A stretch of DNA of 64,000 bases from Vicingaceae bacterium (GTDB lineage: Bacteria > Bacteroidota > Bacteroidia > Flavobacteriales_E > Vicingaceae): assembly GCA_018402765.1 (NCBI GenBank), contig JAGYIE010000002.1, positions 930,001-994,000 on the forward strand. The letters run 5' to 3'. Each line of letters begins with the position of its first letter. Positions within the stretch are counted from its first letter, which is position 1. The notes under the pieces were generated by a model that did not search any database, was not told where the DNA came from, and saw only the letters and a program-made list of their open reading frames with translations. The position numbers and the translations under genes were made by a program. Shown here piece by piece: positions 30,472 through 39,536 of the stretch.

Positions 30472-31143
30472 TTAATTGGTATAATTTCTACTGCCAAATA
30501 TAGCACTTCCTATTCGTATCATATTCGATCCACAAGAAATTGCTAATGAATAATCTCCACTCATTCCCATAGATAATATCTGAAAATTGGAAGACGTTTT
30601 TAATTGATTGGTTTTTATATATTTAAATAATTCGTATAATTCTTTAAATTCATTTTCGATAGTTTTATTGTTTTCTGTGTTCGTAGCCATTCCCATCAAT
30701 CCAACTAACTGAATATTTTTTAAATCAGGCAATATATTTTCAAGTAAATCAATTGTCTCTATTTCATCCAACCCAAATTTACTTTCCTCTTTCGCAATGT
30801 AAATTTGTAAGAGGCAATCAATAATTCGATTATTTTTCTTCGCTTCTTTATCGATTTCCTTTAATAGCCTAACACTGTCTACTGAATGAATTAGACTTAC
30901 ATAAGGAGCGATGTATTTTACTTTGTTTCTTTGCAAATGACCTATCATGTGCCATTGAATATCTTTTGGTAATGCTTCATATTTAGAGGTCATTTCTTGT
31001 GCCTTATTTTCTCCAAATACACGTTGACCTGCATCATATGCTTCTTGCAAATCTTCTATCGGTTTGGTTTTAGATACAGCTACTAATGTAACATTCTCTC
31101 CAATTTGTGATTTGTAAGCTGATAAATTATCTGAAATACTCAT
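30472..31143 (-). CDS. YggS/PROSC-family PLP homeostasis protein
   Basis: A 223-residue fold-type III PLP-binding protein. The PLP lysine is K25 in LVAVSKTKP; GENKAQEM, WHMIGHLQRNK, SVDSVRLLKEI and LSMGMSGDYSLAI are classical for the family. It buffers free pyridoxal phosphate. It starts directly after the DUF1015 stop (31143/31144, no gap). The run therefore joins SerC, a PLP enzyme, with a PLP-handling protein. Confidence 0.94.
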   Translation of the reverse strand: MSISDNLSAYKSQIGENVTLVAVSKTKPIEDLQEAYDAGQRVFGENKAQEMTSKYEALPKDIQWHMIGHLQRNKVKYIAPYVSLIHSVDSVRLLKEIDKEAKKNNRIIDCLLQIYIAKEESKFGLDEIETIDLLENILPDLKNIQLVGLMGMATNTENNKTIENEFKELYELFKYIKTNQLKTSSNFQILSMGMSGDYSLAISCGSNMIRIGSAIFGSRNYTN

Positions 31144-32391
31144 TTAATGGATGTTTTCAATACTGTAAACAGTTAAACCACTTCTTAGTTTTGGTTCTAT
31201 CCAAGTACTTTTTGGTGGCATAATTTGTTGAGCATCAGCTACTGCTTTTAATTGTTCAATGGAAATAGGAAAATGAGCAAATGCAACTTTAGCTCTTTTT
31301 TGATCTACTTCTGACTGTAATCTTTCAAGTCCTCCCGTTCCTGCCATGAACAATACCCTTGAATCCGTTTTTAAATCAGTAATGCCTAAAGTTGGCTCTA
31401 AAATATTTTTTGATAGAATACTAACATCTAGTTCCTCTACAGGATTAGTATGGTCAAATGTGCCCAACTTAGGGATAATACAGAACCACTCTCCCTCTAA
31501 ATACATACTTATTTCGTGAATTTGCTGAGGTTGATAAGCTTGAGTTCCTTTAGGTAAAATTTCGAATTGCTTATTAATTTCAGTTATGAAGCTGTTTTTT
31601 GAGTGTTTACCAATGTTAGTTACCAATCGATTAAACGCGTATATTTTCAAATTACTCTCAGGAATAAAAATTCCCATGAAATAATCCGTTGGGAGTTTTC
31701 CCTCGCGCTTCTTATTGCTTTTTTCTTTACCGAGAAGTGCAGAAGATGCAGATCTATGATGTCCGTCAGCAATATATACCGCAGGAATATTTGAAAATTC
31801 TTGCTGAATACGCTTAACTAAATTTAGCTCATTGACCACCCAAAATGTATGTTGAACTCGATTGGTTGTTGTAAAATCATATTCCGGTGAAGTCCTTATT
31901 TTTTGAGCAGTAATCTCATCTATTGTTGCGTTATTCGGATAGGTAAAGCAAACAGGTTCAGCATTGATTGCTACAAAATCGAGATAGTTTTTAAACATTT
32001 TCTCTCGCTTAGTAATTGTAGCTTCATGCTTTTTAATGACATCATTGTAATAGTCAGCAACACTTGCACAAGCAATTATTCCTATATAGTGATGTCCATT
32101 TTTTATTTGTCTGTAGATATAATAAGAAGGATTTTCATCTTGAATTAGAACGCCCTGATCTACAAATTGGTCAAATCTAGTCCTCACCAGTTTAAAACGT
32201 GCTGGACTATTTGCTTTAGTACCTGCTTTTAAGGTATGCTCAGGATTAATTACATGTAAAAACGTGAATGGATTTTCATCAAGTTTTACTTTTAAATCTC
32301 CTCTCTTGTATGAAACATATGAACGAGATGCAACTAAGTGAACTTTGTCTCGTACAGGCCTAAAGGCACAAAATGGAATTACTTCTGCCAA
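31144..32391 (-). CDS. DUF1015 protein in the serine operon (ParB/SerK-like motif)
   Basis: A 415-residue DUF1015 family protein. The N-terminal PFCAFRPVRDKV, the EATITKREK segment near 124-132 and the central VYIADGHHRSASSALL (D209 to R213 in DGHHR) are the conserved family marks. The DGHHR element resembles the nucleotide/phosphoryl-binding motif of ParB-like free serine kinases (SerK, SbnI). This is my reading and is not established for DUF1015. It follows serA by 36 nt and precedes yggS with no gap, so a role in serine or phosphoserine handling is plausible. No serB phosphatase is present in the window. Confidence 0.85.
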   Translation of the reverse strand: MAEVIPFCAFRPVRDKVHLVASRSYVSYKRGDLKVKLDENPFTFLHVINPEHTLKAGTKANSPARFKLVRTRFDQFVDQGVLIQDENPSYYIYRQIKNGHHYIGIIACASVADYYNDVIKKHEATITKREKMFKNYLDFVAINAEPVCFTYPNNATIDEITAQKIRTSPEYDFTTTNRVQHTFWVVNELNLVKRIQQEFSNIPAVYIADGHHRSASSALLGKEKSNKKREGKLPTDYFMGIFIPESNLKIYAFNRLVTNIGKHSKNSFITEINKQFEILPKGTQAYQPQQIHEISMYLEGEWFCIIPKLGTFDHTNPVEELDVSILSKNILEPTLGITDLKTDSRVLFMAGTGGLERLQSEVDQKRAKVAFAHFPISIEQLKAVADAQQIMPPKSTWIEPKLRSGLTVYSIENIH

Positions 32392-32427
32392 GTTTTTCTA
32401 ATATAAATATGTGAAAACCAGAATTCG

Positions 32428-33381
32428 TTATTTCGAATTTTGATTCATTATAATTTCAGCTAATTCTGTTCCAATTCTATCTTGTGCTTCTTCGGTAGCA
32501 GCTCCTATGTGAGGACTCAATGAAATATTTGACATAGCCATTAAATCAGCTCGTGGGTTAGGCTCGTTATCGAATACGTCTAAGCATGCATGTGCTAATT
32601 TGCCAGATTCTAAGGCTTCTAATAATGCATCCTCATCAATTACTCCACCTCTTGCAGCATTAACAATTACTGCTCCGTCTTTCATTAAATCAAATTGTGT
32701 TTTTCCTATAATTGGTTCGTCCAATGCCGGTGTATGTATTGTAATAAAATCACTTGATTTTAATACATCTTCTATAGAGTGGCTAGGTATTTCTATAGCA
32801 ATAGCCCCATGACCTTCTATTTTCATATTTATTATGGCAGATTCCATGTTTTGTGTATGCGCAACTACTTTCATTCCAAAACCTAACGCATAAGAAGCTA
32901 CTGATTGACCAATTCTTCCAAACCCAACTATACCTAAAGTTTTCCCTCTTAGTTCTATTCCTTTAGCATAGGCCTTTTTTAGTCCTTTAAAGTTAGTTGT
33001 TCCTTCTGCAGGCATTGCTCTATTTGACAGGTGTAGAAAACGAACTGCACCAAATAAATGAGCCATTACTAGCTCTGCCACACTTTGACTTGAGGCAGCA
33101 GGTGTATTAAATACAAATTTTCCTTTTTGTCTAGCGTAATCAACATCGATATTGTCTACACCAACTCCCCCGCGACCAATCATTTTAAGATTTGAGCAGC
33201 CATCAATTATATCAGTTCTTACTTTTGTAGCACTTCTAACCAATAAAACCTCGTAATTTTCTCTGTTAATTACTTCAACTAGTCGGTCTTGTGGTACAGA
33301 TTCTGTGACTACTGTATACCCATTTTCTTCTAATAATTTTTTGCCTAATGGAGCAATTCCATCGTTTGCTAAAATCTTCAT
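32428..33381 (-). CDS. serA: D-3-phosphoglycerate dehydrogenase-like dehydrogenase (SerA)
   Basis: A 317-residue D-2-hydroxyacid dehydrogenase. The Rossmann motif is GFGRIG (153-158), and the catalytic set is R244 (NAARGG), E273 (FDNEP) and H291 (SPHIGAAT). It is the short form without a C-terminal ACT/ASB domain, so serine feedback through ACT is unlikely. Linkage to serC (25 nt upstream) supports phosphoglycerate oxidation as the first step of serine synthesis rather than another hydroxyacid reaction. Confidence 0.93.
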   Translation of the reverse strand: MKILANDGIAPLGKKLLEENGYTVVTESVPQDRLVEVINRENYEVLLVRSATKVRTDIIDGCSNLKMIGRGGVGVDNIDVDYARQKGKFVFNTPAASSQSVAELVMAHLFGAVRFLHLSNRAMPAEGTTNFKGLKKAYAKGIELRGKTLGIVGFGRIGQSVASYALGFGMKVVAHTQNMESAIINMKIEGHGAIAIEIPSHSIEDVLKSSDFITIHTPALDEPIIGKTQFDLMKDGAVIVNAARGGVIDEDALLEALESGKLAHACLDVFDNEPNPRADLMAMSNISLSPHIGAATEEAQDRIGTELAEIIMNQNSK

Positions 33382-33405
33382 TTTTTTAGTTTTATTGTGT
33401 ATTGA

Positions 33406-34479
33406 TTAACCGTTGGTTTTTTCAAAATTCTGCATAACGTCTACAAGTGCTTGTACGCTTTCTAATGGAAGTGCGTTGTACATAGAGGCTCTGTATCCTC
33501 CTGCTGAGCGATGCCCTTTTATTCCACTAATATTAGCTGCTTTCCATGCCGCGTCAAATGCTTCCGTCTGTGATTCATCTTTTAATACGAATGTTGCATT
33601 CATATTAGACCGATCTTCTGTAGCTACAATCCCTTTAAATAAGGGATTTCTATCAATTTCGGCATATAGCAATTCCGATTTTTGATTATTTACTCCTTCA
33701 ATCCATTTCACTCCTCCATTTTTCTTAAGCCATTGCAAGTTAAGCATCGAAACATAAATAGGGTATACCGGCGGGGTATTAAACATGGACTCCTTATCAA
33801 TATGAATTTGTAAGTCTAACATAGAAGGAATATCTCTACCTGTTTTGCCCAAAAAATCATTCTTTACAATGTATAAAGTTGTTCCTGCTGGACCCATATT
33901 TTTCTGAGCGCCCGCATAAATCAAATCGTAATCACTTACGTTAATTTCTTTGCTAAAAATGTCTGATGACATATCACAGATTACAGGAATAGCAGATTTT
34001 GGGAACGTTTTAAACTGAGTTCCAAATATGGTGTTGTTTGAGGTGTAATGAATATAGTTAGCATCTGATGGGATTTCAAAATTCGTTGGGATGTAACTAA
34101 AGTTTTTATCCTTACTTGAGGCGATTACATTTACGTTACCTAACTTTTTCGCTTCTTTAATTGCCTTACTACTCCAAGTGCCTGTATCTATATAAGCTCC
34201 TGTACCATCTGATTTCATTCCATTAATGGCAGAAATATAAAATCCTAGACTTGCACCACCTTGTAAAAATAATATGCTGTATCCATCAGGTACATTTAAA
34301 AGTTCTTTTACTAGCTCTTGAGCATTTGACATCACCTCAATGAAATCTTTGCTTCTATGTGAGATTTCTAACAACGATAAATTTAAATTATTAAAATTTA
34401 TAACTGCTTCCGACGCTTGTTTTAATACCTCTTCTGGTAATATACAAGGTCCTGCGCTGTAATTATGAACTTTTGCCAT
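33406..34479 (-). CDS. serC: Phosphoserine aminotransferase
   Basis: A 357-residue class V aminotransferase. NYSAGPCILPEEVLKQA opens it, GGASLGF and TSNNTIFGTQF bind substrate and cofactor, and the PLP lysine is K193 in AGAQKNMGPAG. The C-terminal RSAGGYRASMYNALPLESV is typical. It transaminates 3-phosphohydroxypyruvate with glutamate. It is the first gene of a six-gene minus-strand run. A 16-bp perfect palindrome lies about 38 nt before its start. Confidence 0.96.
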   Translation of the reverse strand: MAKVHNYSAGPCILPEEVLKQASEAVINFNNLNLSLLEISHRSKDFIEVMSNAQELVKELLNVPDGYSILFLQGGASLGFYISAINGMKSDGTGAYIDTGTWSSKAIKEAKKLGNVNVIASSKDKNFSYIPTNFEIPSDANYIHYTSNNTIFGTQFKTFPKSAIPVICDMSSDIFSKEINVSDYDLIYAGAQKNMGPAGTTLYIVKNDFLGKTGRDIPSMLDLQIHIDKESMFNTPPVYPIYVSMLNLQWLKKNGGVKWIEGVNNQKSELLYAEIDRNPLFKGIVATEDRSNMNATFVLKDESQTEAFDAAWKAANISGIKGHRSAGGYRASMYNALPLESVQALVDVMQNFEKTNG

Positions 34480-34516
34480 GATAGAATTTGAGTTTTTTTA
34501 ATATTCTTTTCAAAAT

Positions 34517-34532
34517 TGCAAAATATTTTGCA
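34517..34532. promoter_or_regulatory. 16-bp palindrome between serC and rpmE2
   Basis: TGCAAAATATTTTGCA is a perfect 16-bp palindrome in the divergent serC/rpmE2 gap, 38 to 53 nt ahead of serC. It has no T run and no loop, so it looks like a dimer-binding operator rather than a terminator. The binding protein is unknown. Confidence 0.45.
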
Positions 34533-34631
34533 CAAAGCGAATTAGAAAGGCTATTTAACGATTAAATATTCGTGAATTTTAACAAGAATATTTTTTTATC
34601 AAAAAAAAGGTGTAAAAAAATAGATTATTCA

Positions 34632-34661
34632 TATATTTGCGCTCTCAAAAAATTAAAGGAG
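34632..34661 (+). promoter_or_regulatory. -7 box and Shine-Dalgarno-like site of rpmE2
   Basis: TATATTTG (34632-34639) fits the -7 consensus. AAAGGAG (34655-34661) sits 7 nt before the ATG, an unusually clear Shine-Dalgarno for this window, where most genes have none. Confidence 0.5.
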
Positions 34662-34668
34662 TAATAGA

Positions 34669-34926
34669 ATGAAAAAAGAAATCCATCCAGATAATTATAG
34701 ATTAGTTGTATTTAAAGATATGTCTAACGACTACGCTTTCATTACCAAATCTACTGCTGAAACTAGCGAGACGATTGAATGGGAAGACGGAAAGGAATAT
34801 CCTGTAGTTAAATTGGAAATTTCTCATAAATCTCACCCTTTTTACACCGGTAAAATGCAACTTATTGATACAGCAGGACGTATTGATAAATTTAACAGCA
34901 GATACAAGAGCTTCAAAAAGAAGTAA
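34669..34926 (+). CDS. rpmE2: 50S ribosomal protein L31 type B
   Basis: An 85-residue L31 of the B (zinc-independent) type. The opening [20 protein letters not shown], the [25 protein letters not shown] segment and the basic tail YKSFKKK match, and the CxxC zinc ligands of the A type are absent. It forms the intersubunit bridge of the 70S ribosome. It stands alone between a divergent serC and its own terminator, with an obvious Shine-Dalgarno. Confidence 0.96.
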   Translation: MKKEIHPDNYRLVVFKDMSNDYAFITKSTAETSETIEWEDGKEYPVVKLEISHKSHPFYTGKMQLIDTAGRIDKFNSRYKSFKKK

Positions 34927-34946
34927 TCTTATAAGCATAGAAAATA

Positions 34947-34982
34947 AAAAAAGGTCTTGGTTCAATCCAAGACCTTTTTTTT
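34947..34982 (+). terminator. Terminator of rpmE2
   Basis: AAGGTCTTGG (34951-34960) pairs with CCAAGACCTT (34967-34976) around TTCAAT-type loop bases, flanked by A and T runs. It could serve both strands, including the convergent flavin reductase. Confidence 0.85.
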
Positions 34983-35005
34983 ATGATAATCTCTTCTGTA
35001 CGTTT

Positions 35006-35869
35006 CTACTTTTTAAATAGTAACGTTTTCCAAGCATCCAATGTTTTACCTTGACTTAACAGATATTTTGCTGCCTCATGCAATTCTTTATCTCTAAAGT
35101 CAATTAAATTATTTTCTATAGCAAAAGAACTTATGTCCTCTTGGCTAGGTAGGGCCTCAATGTTTCCTAGCATACCAAGATCGTTTCCTGTCAATACTTC
35201 ACTTGTTTTTATAGTTTCAGGGATATTGTCAAAACCAATACCTAAAGTTGTGATCGGCTTGTCTACTTCAAAAAGCGCTTCGTTATTAGCTCTTACATAC
35301 CAATTAGCGCCCATTCTTCCAACTAAATCTATTTTATGTTGATCGATTTGGCCATTAGCATCTAATATTCTTTCGTCTATATGCATTCTTAAAACCTCAC
35401 ATATAACTAAGTTTCCTGCTCCTCCTTGGTCTCCTAATTCAATGACTTGATTTACCTTGCACTCCATTTGAACTGGAGATTCTTTTACTCTAAACGGTTT
35501 GATTAACTCTGATTTTAACGGAGTAAATCCAGCTTTAACAAATTCATTAACTCCTTTAGGGTAAGCCGAACTCGATAAAGACATTTGATGAACGATTTCG
35601 TGATTAACAATATTAATCACAACTTCTGCCACTTCTTTTACATTGTTGTAGGTGTCTTTAGTTGTATTCATTCTGCCACTTCTTGCTGGTGAGAATATTA
35701 ATATTGGGGGATTTGAACTGAATACGTTGAAAAAACTAAATGGAGATAGATTGGGGTTTCCATCTTTATCTACTGTGCTAGCAAATGCAATTGGTCTTGG
35801 ACCAACGGCAGACTGCAGATGTCTTTGTAATTCAGGAACAGTAACTTCTTTTGGATTTATCGTTATCAT
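35006..35869 (-). CDS. Flavin reductase-like FMN-binding protein
   Basis: A 287-residue protein when started at the ATG at 35869 (MITINPKEVTVPELQ). The longer frame adds 33 hydrophobic residues that run toward the tRNA promoter and are not credible. The flavin reductase-like domain is clear: AVGPRPIAFASTVDKDGNPNLSPFSFFN (residues 18-45) and ILIFSPA, then HEIVHQM and ECKVNQVIELG. It would bind FMN and reduce it or use it on small substrates. The extra ~80 C-terminal residues are helical and distinct. No neighbour explains the substrate. Confidence 0.86.
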   Translation of the reverse strand: MITINPKEVTVPELQRHLQSAVGPRPIAFASTVDKDGNPNLSPFSFFNVFSSNPPILIFSPARSGRMNTTKDTYNNVKEVAEVVINIVNHEIVHQMSLSSSAYPKGVNEFVKAGFTPLKSELIKPFRVKESPVQMECKVNQVIELGDQGGAGNLVICEVLRMHIDERILDANGQIDQHKIDLVGRMGANWYVRANNEALFEVDKPITTLGIGFDNIPETIKTSEVLTGNDLGMLGNIEALPSQEDISSFAIENNLIDFRDKELHEAAKYLLSQGKTLDAWKTLLFKK

Positions 35870-35980
35870 AAATGTGCTTGTTTTTACTTCAAAAATACGG
35901 ATTACTTGCAGTGATAAAAAGGATAATTGAATGATAAAAAATATTTTTAAATAATGAAGTAATATCAATTGTAAAAAAGT

Positions 35981-35988
35981 TATCTTTG
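35981..35988 (+). promoter_or_regulatory. -7 box of tRNA-Leu(UAG)
   Basis: TATCTTTG matches TAnnTTTG and ends 30 nt before the mature tRNA. The -33 element is not clear. Confidence 0.4.
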
Positions 35989-36018
35989 CAACCTCGTTTT
36001 TTAAAGGAGATTTTATTG

Positions 36019-36100
36019 GCGGATGTGGTGAAATTGGTAGACACGCTAGACTTAGGATCTAGTGCCGCGAGGCTTGGGGGTTCGAGTCCCTTCATCCGCA
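36019..36100 (+). tRNA. tRNA-Leu (anticodon UAG)
   Basis: The acceptor arms GCGGATG and CATCCGC pair fully. The anticodon stem CTAGA/TCTAG encloses CTTAGGA with anticodon TAG. A class II variable arm and a TTCGAGT loop follow. CCA is not encoded. Trigger factor begins 86 nt later. Confidence 0.96.
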
Positions 36101-36185
36101 CTACGAAAAATGGTATAAAGCTTTGGAAATCCCTCAGCTCTATGCCATTTTTAATTTACATACATTTTTAAAGATTTTATTTACG

Positions 36186-37538
36186 ATGGAAGTAACAAGA
36201 AAAGATATCGATAAGTTAAATGCAGAGATTACGGTAAAATTAACTCCTGCAGATTATCAAGATAAAGTGGATGCTGTTTTAAAGCAACATAGAAAAAATG
36301 CAAGTATTCCTGGATTCAGAAAAGGGATGGTTCCAATGGGAGTTATTAAAAAGCAAGTTGGTACTAGCGTAATAGTGGAAGAAGTAAATAAGATTCTTTC
36401 CGACGAATTGTATAAGTACGTAGCTGATAATAAGATTGATATGCTAGGAAATCCAATTCCAAAGCAGCAAGATCGTATTGATTTTACTACACAGAAGGAT
36501 TTCGAGTTTACATATGAAATTGGAATCACTCCGATTTTTGAAATAGAGATTTCAGATAAGCATAAGTTCGAAAAGTTAGTTGTAAAAGTTGATGACAAAT
36601 TAATCGATCAAAATGTTAATGAGATCGCTAAGCGATATGGTAAAATGGAAAATGCAGATACATCTAATGCAGATGATATGCTATATGGTAAGTTCCAAGA
36701 GCTGAATGAGAAAGGCGAAATTAAAGAAGGCGGAATTTATAATAGTTCTGTACTAAACTTGGCTTCTTTAACAGATAAAAAGATAATTAAGAAATTGACA
36801 GGTGTTAAGTCTGGCGATACAGTAGTAATTCAGCCAGCAGAAATGGGTAATGCAAATCTTGTAAAATCTTGGTTAGGAATAGAGGCTGAAGATTTAGCCG
36901 CGGTAAACGGAGATTACAATTTTACTGTTGAAAAAATCAACCGAATGCTACCTGCAGATTTAAACCAAGAGTTTTTCGATAAGCTTTATGGTCAAGATGT
37001 AATCAAGTCAGAAGGTGAATTCAGAGATAAGGTTAAAGAAGAGCTAGAAAATAGCTTCAAATCTAATGCGGATCAGTTATTTAATAGAGAAGTTCAAGAT
37101 ACGTTGATCGAAAAAGCAAAGGTGGAGTTGCCTGATGAATTCTTAAAGAGATGGTTAATGGTGGCAAATGATAAACCTGTTACTAGAGAGCAAATCGATG
37201 CAGAATATGATCAATATGCATTAGGATTAAAATGGCAGTTAATTGAGAATAAAATCATCAAAGAAAACGGTTTAGAAATGAGTAGGGATGCAGTTGTAGA
37301 GCATACTAAAATGCTAATCCAACAGCAAATGGCCGGTATGGGCCAAAACTTTATGGACGATACAGAACTAACAGAAACAGCCAATAGAGTTTTACAAAAC
37401 CAAGATGAGGCCAGACAATTATATGAGCAACTTTATCAGCAAAAATTAATTGCTCTTTATAACGAGAAGTTTAACATAAAAGAGAAAGCTGTTTCTTATG
37501 ATGAATTCGTTAAATTAGCAGAAGCTAAAAGAAAATAA
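36186..37538 (+). CDS. tig: Trigger factor
   Basis: A 450-residue trigger factor from the ATG at 36186 (MEVTRKDIDK); an upstream in-frame ATG at 36123 adds residues unlike the family and overlaps the tRNA trailer. The ribosome-docking loop SIPGFRKGMVPMGVIKKQVG carries the GFRxGxxP signature. The PPIase region is degraded, as is usual in Bacteroidota, and a long helical C-terminal chaperone domain follows. It acts on nascent chains at the exit tunnel. The tig-clpP-clpX order is preserved. Confidence 0.96.
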   Translation: MEVTRKDIDKLNAEITVKLTPADYQDKVDAVLKQHRKNASIPGFRKGMVPMGVIKKQVGTSVIVEEVNKILSDELYKYVADNKIDMLGNPIPKQQDRIDFTTQKDFEFTYEIGITPIFEIEISDKHKFEKLVVKVDDKLIDQNVNEIAKRYGKMENADTSNADDMLYGKFQELNEKGEIKEGGIYNSSVLNLASLTDKKIIKKLTGVKSGDTVVIQPAEMGNANLVKSWLGIEAEDLAAVNGDYNFTVEKINRMLPADLNQEFFDKLYGQDVIKSEGEFRDKVKEELENSFKSNADQLFNREVQDTLIEKAKVELPDEFLKRWLMVANDKPVTREQIDAEYDQYALGLKWQLIENKIIKENGLEMSRDAVVEHTKMLIQQQMAGMGQNFMDDTELTETANRVLQNQDEARQLYEQLYQQKLIALYNEKFNIKEKAVSYDEFVKLAEAKRK

Positions 37539-37563
37539 TAACGAATATAAAAACTACGATAGT

Positions 37564-38226
37564 ATGTTTGATAATAATGAATTTAAGAAGTACGCTGTAA
37601 AAGGTAAAGGCATTAATAGTATGCACTTGGATAATTATATTGAAGCTTCAATGACTCCTTATATTATTGAAGAGCGTCAGCTTAATGTTGCTCAAATGGA
37701 TGTTTTTTCTCGTCTAATGATGGATAGAATTATCTTTTTAGGTACTGGAGTGAATGACCAGATGGCAAATATTATCCAAGCCCAGCTTTTATTTTTAGAG
37801 TCAGTAGATAATAAGAAGGATATTCAAATTTATTTAAATTCCCCCGGTGGATCTGTATATGCAGGACTTGGTATTTACGACACGATGCAATATATAGCGC
37901 CTGATGTTGCTACAATTTGTACAGGAATGGCTGCCTCTATGGGAGCTGTTTTGTTGTGCGCCGGAGCTCATGGTAAACGAACTGCATTGCCTCACTCAAG
38001 AGTAATGATTCACCAGCCTTCAGCAGGAACACAAGGTATGGCTTCTGACATGGAAATCGCTTTAAAAGAAGTGCTGAAAATGAAAGAAGAGTTATATGAA
38101 ATTATAGCGAAGCATTCAGGGCAACCATTTGATAAGGTAGAAAAAGATTCCGATAGAGATTATTGGATGAAAGCTGATGAAGCAAAAGCTTATGGAATGA
38201 TTGATGAAGTGTTGGTTCGCAAATAA
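37564..38226 (+). CDS. clpP: ATP-dependent Clp protease proteolytic subunit
   Basis: A 220-residue ClpP with a catalytic triad S125 (GMAASMGA), H150 (RVMIHQP) and D199 (DSDRDYW). LNSPGGSVYAGLGIYDTMQ is the oxyanion-hole segment. The N-terminal ~25 residues would be removed or form the axial loops. It makes the barrel protease that pairs with ClpX, encoded 78 nt downstream. A hairpin between the genes could reduce clpX transcription. Confidence 0.97.
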   Translation: MFDNNEFKKYAVKGKGINSMHLDNYIEASMTPYIIEERQLNVAQMDVFSRLMMDRIIFLGTGVNDQMANIIQAQLLFLESVDNKKDIQIYLNSPGGSVYAGLGIYDTMQYIAPDVATICTGMAASMGAVLLCAGAHGKRTALPHSRVMIHQPSAGTQGMASDMEIALKEVLKMKEELYEIIAKHSGQPFDKVEKDSDRDYWMKADEAKAYGMIDEVLVRK

Positions 38227-38252
38227 CCCTCAAGAAAAATAGTTAACTTTGA

Positions 38253-38283
38253 AACCGCCGCGAATATCGCAGCGGTTTTTTTA
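38253..38283 (+). terminator. Hairpin with T run between clpP and clpX
   Basis: AACCGC (38253-38258) pairs with GCGGTT (38272-38277), with an inner GCGA/TCGC stem, followed by T6-7. It is only 20 nt before clpX, so it may attenuate rather than fully end transcription. Confidence 0.65.
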
Positions 38284-38303
38284 TAGATAGATAACAACGT
38301 TTT

Positions 38304-39536
38304 ATGTCAGATAAGCAAACGATTCATTGCTCTTTTTGTGGAAGAGATAAAAAGGATACGCACGTTTTAATCGCAGGAATTACAGGCCATATTTGTGATA
38401 GCTGTATATCTCAAGCAGAAGCTATAGTGAAAGAAGAATTGGCACCTAAGGTTGCTACTGCTCCTGCCTTCTCTAATTTAAAGCCTAAGCAGATAAAAAC
38501 TTATTTAGATGATTATATTATTGGACAGGATGAAGCTAAAAAAGTGCTTTCTGTTGCAGTTTATAATCATTACAAGCGATTAGGTCAAACGGTTAAAGAG
38601 GACGAGATAGAGATTGAGAAATCAAACATACTATTAGTTGGCGAAACAGGAACAGGTAAGACATTAATGGCTAAAACAATTGCAAAGTTATTGAATGTTC
38701 CTTTTTGTATCGCTGATGCTACTGTTCTTACAGAGGCCGGTTATGTTGGGGAAGATGTAGAGAGTATTTTGTCGCGATTACTTCAAGCAGCAGATTATGA
38801 TGTAGAAGCTGCTCAAAGAGGTATTGTTTTCATTGACGAAGTAGATAAAATTGCACGTAAAAGTGATAACCCTTCCATTACTAGAGATGTTTCTGGGGAA
38901 GGTGTTCAGCAAGCACTATTGAAATTATTAGAAGGAGCAACCGTTAATGTGCCGCCACAAGGCGGAAGAAAACACCCTGAGCAAAAGATGGTAGCTGTCG
39001 ATACAAAAAATATCCTTTTTATCTGTGGAGGTGCTTTTGATGGAATAAATAAAGTTATTGCAAAACGATTAAAGACAAATGCAATCGGCTATAAAAATAG
39101 AAGTGAAGACGAAGAGATTGATATGGACCAGTTACTGAAATATGTAGCACCTCATGATATCAAAACGTTTGGTTTGATTCCTGAATTAATCGGTCGAATT
39201 CCCGTATTGAGTTATTTACATCCTTTAGATGCAGCAGCATTAAGAAGAATTTTAACGGAGCCAAAGAATGCGATTGCTAAACAGTTCACAAAACTATTCG
39301 AATTAGATGGTGTAAGTTTAACATTTGAAGCGTCTGCTTTAGATTATATTGTGGAAAAGGCAGATCAGTATAAATTAGGAGCAAGAGGGTTAAGGTCTAT
39401 ATGTGAAGCTATTATGCTTGATGCGATGTTTGACATTCCAAGCGATGAAAGCCAAACGGAACTAAAAATAACTAAAGAATATGCCGAACAGAAAATTAGT
39501 CAATCAACATTGAAAAAATTAAAGGTAGCTTCTTAG
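38304..39536 (+). CDS. clpX: ATP-dependent Clp protease ATPase subunit ClpX
   Basis: A 410-residue ClpX. The N-terminal zinc domain uses C9, C12, C31 and C34. Walker A is GETGTGKT (113-120), Walker B is IVFIDEVDK, and the GYVGEDVE pore loop plus the RKHPEQ pore-2 segment are present. The C-terminal sensor region includes LGARGLRSICE. It unfolds substrates and feeds ClpP. Its last codons form half of the terminator stem, so the stop codon sits inside the hairpin. Confidence 0.97.
   Translation: MSDKQTIHCSFCGRDKKDTHVLIAGITGHICDSCISQAEAIVKEELAPKVATAPAFSNLKPKQIKTYLDDYIIGQDEAKKVLSVAVYNHYKRLGQTVKEDEIEIEKSNILLVGETGTGKTLMAKTIAKLLNVPFCIADATVLTEAGYVGEDVESILSRLLQAADYDVEAAQRGIVFIDEVDKIARKSDNPSITRDVSGEGVQQALLKLLEGATVNVPPQGGRKHPEQKMVAVDTKNILFICGGAFDGINKVIAKRLKTNAIGYKNRSEDEEIDMDQLLKYVAPHDIKTFGLIPELIGRIPVLSYLHPLDAAALRRILTEPKNAIAKQFTKLFELDGVSLTFEASALDYIVEKADQYKLGARGLRSICEAIMLDAMFDIPSDESQTELKITKEYAEQKISQSTLKKLKVAS

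Noticed and set aside
35986-36171. A small plus-strand ORF across the tRNA-Leu(UAG) gene
   Set aside because: The ORF is accounted for by the tRNA itself.
36257-36598. A 113-codon minus-strand ORF
   Set aside because: It is antisense to the trigger factor gene and has no domain or gene context.
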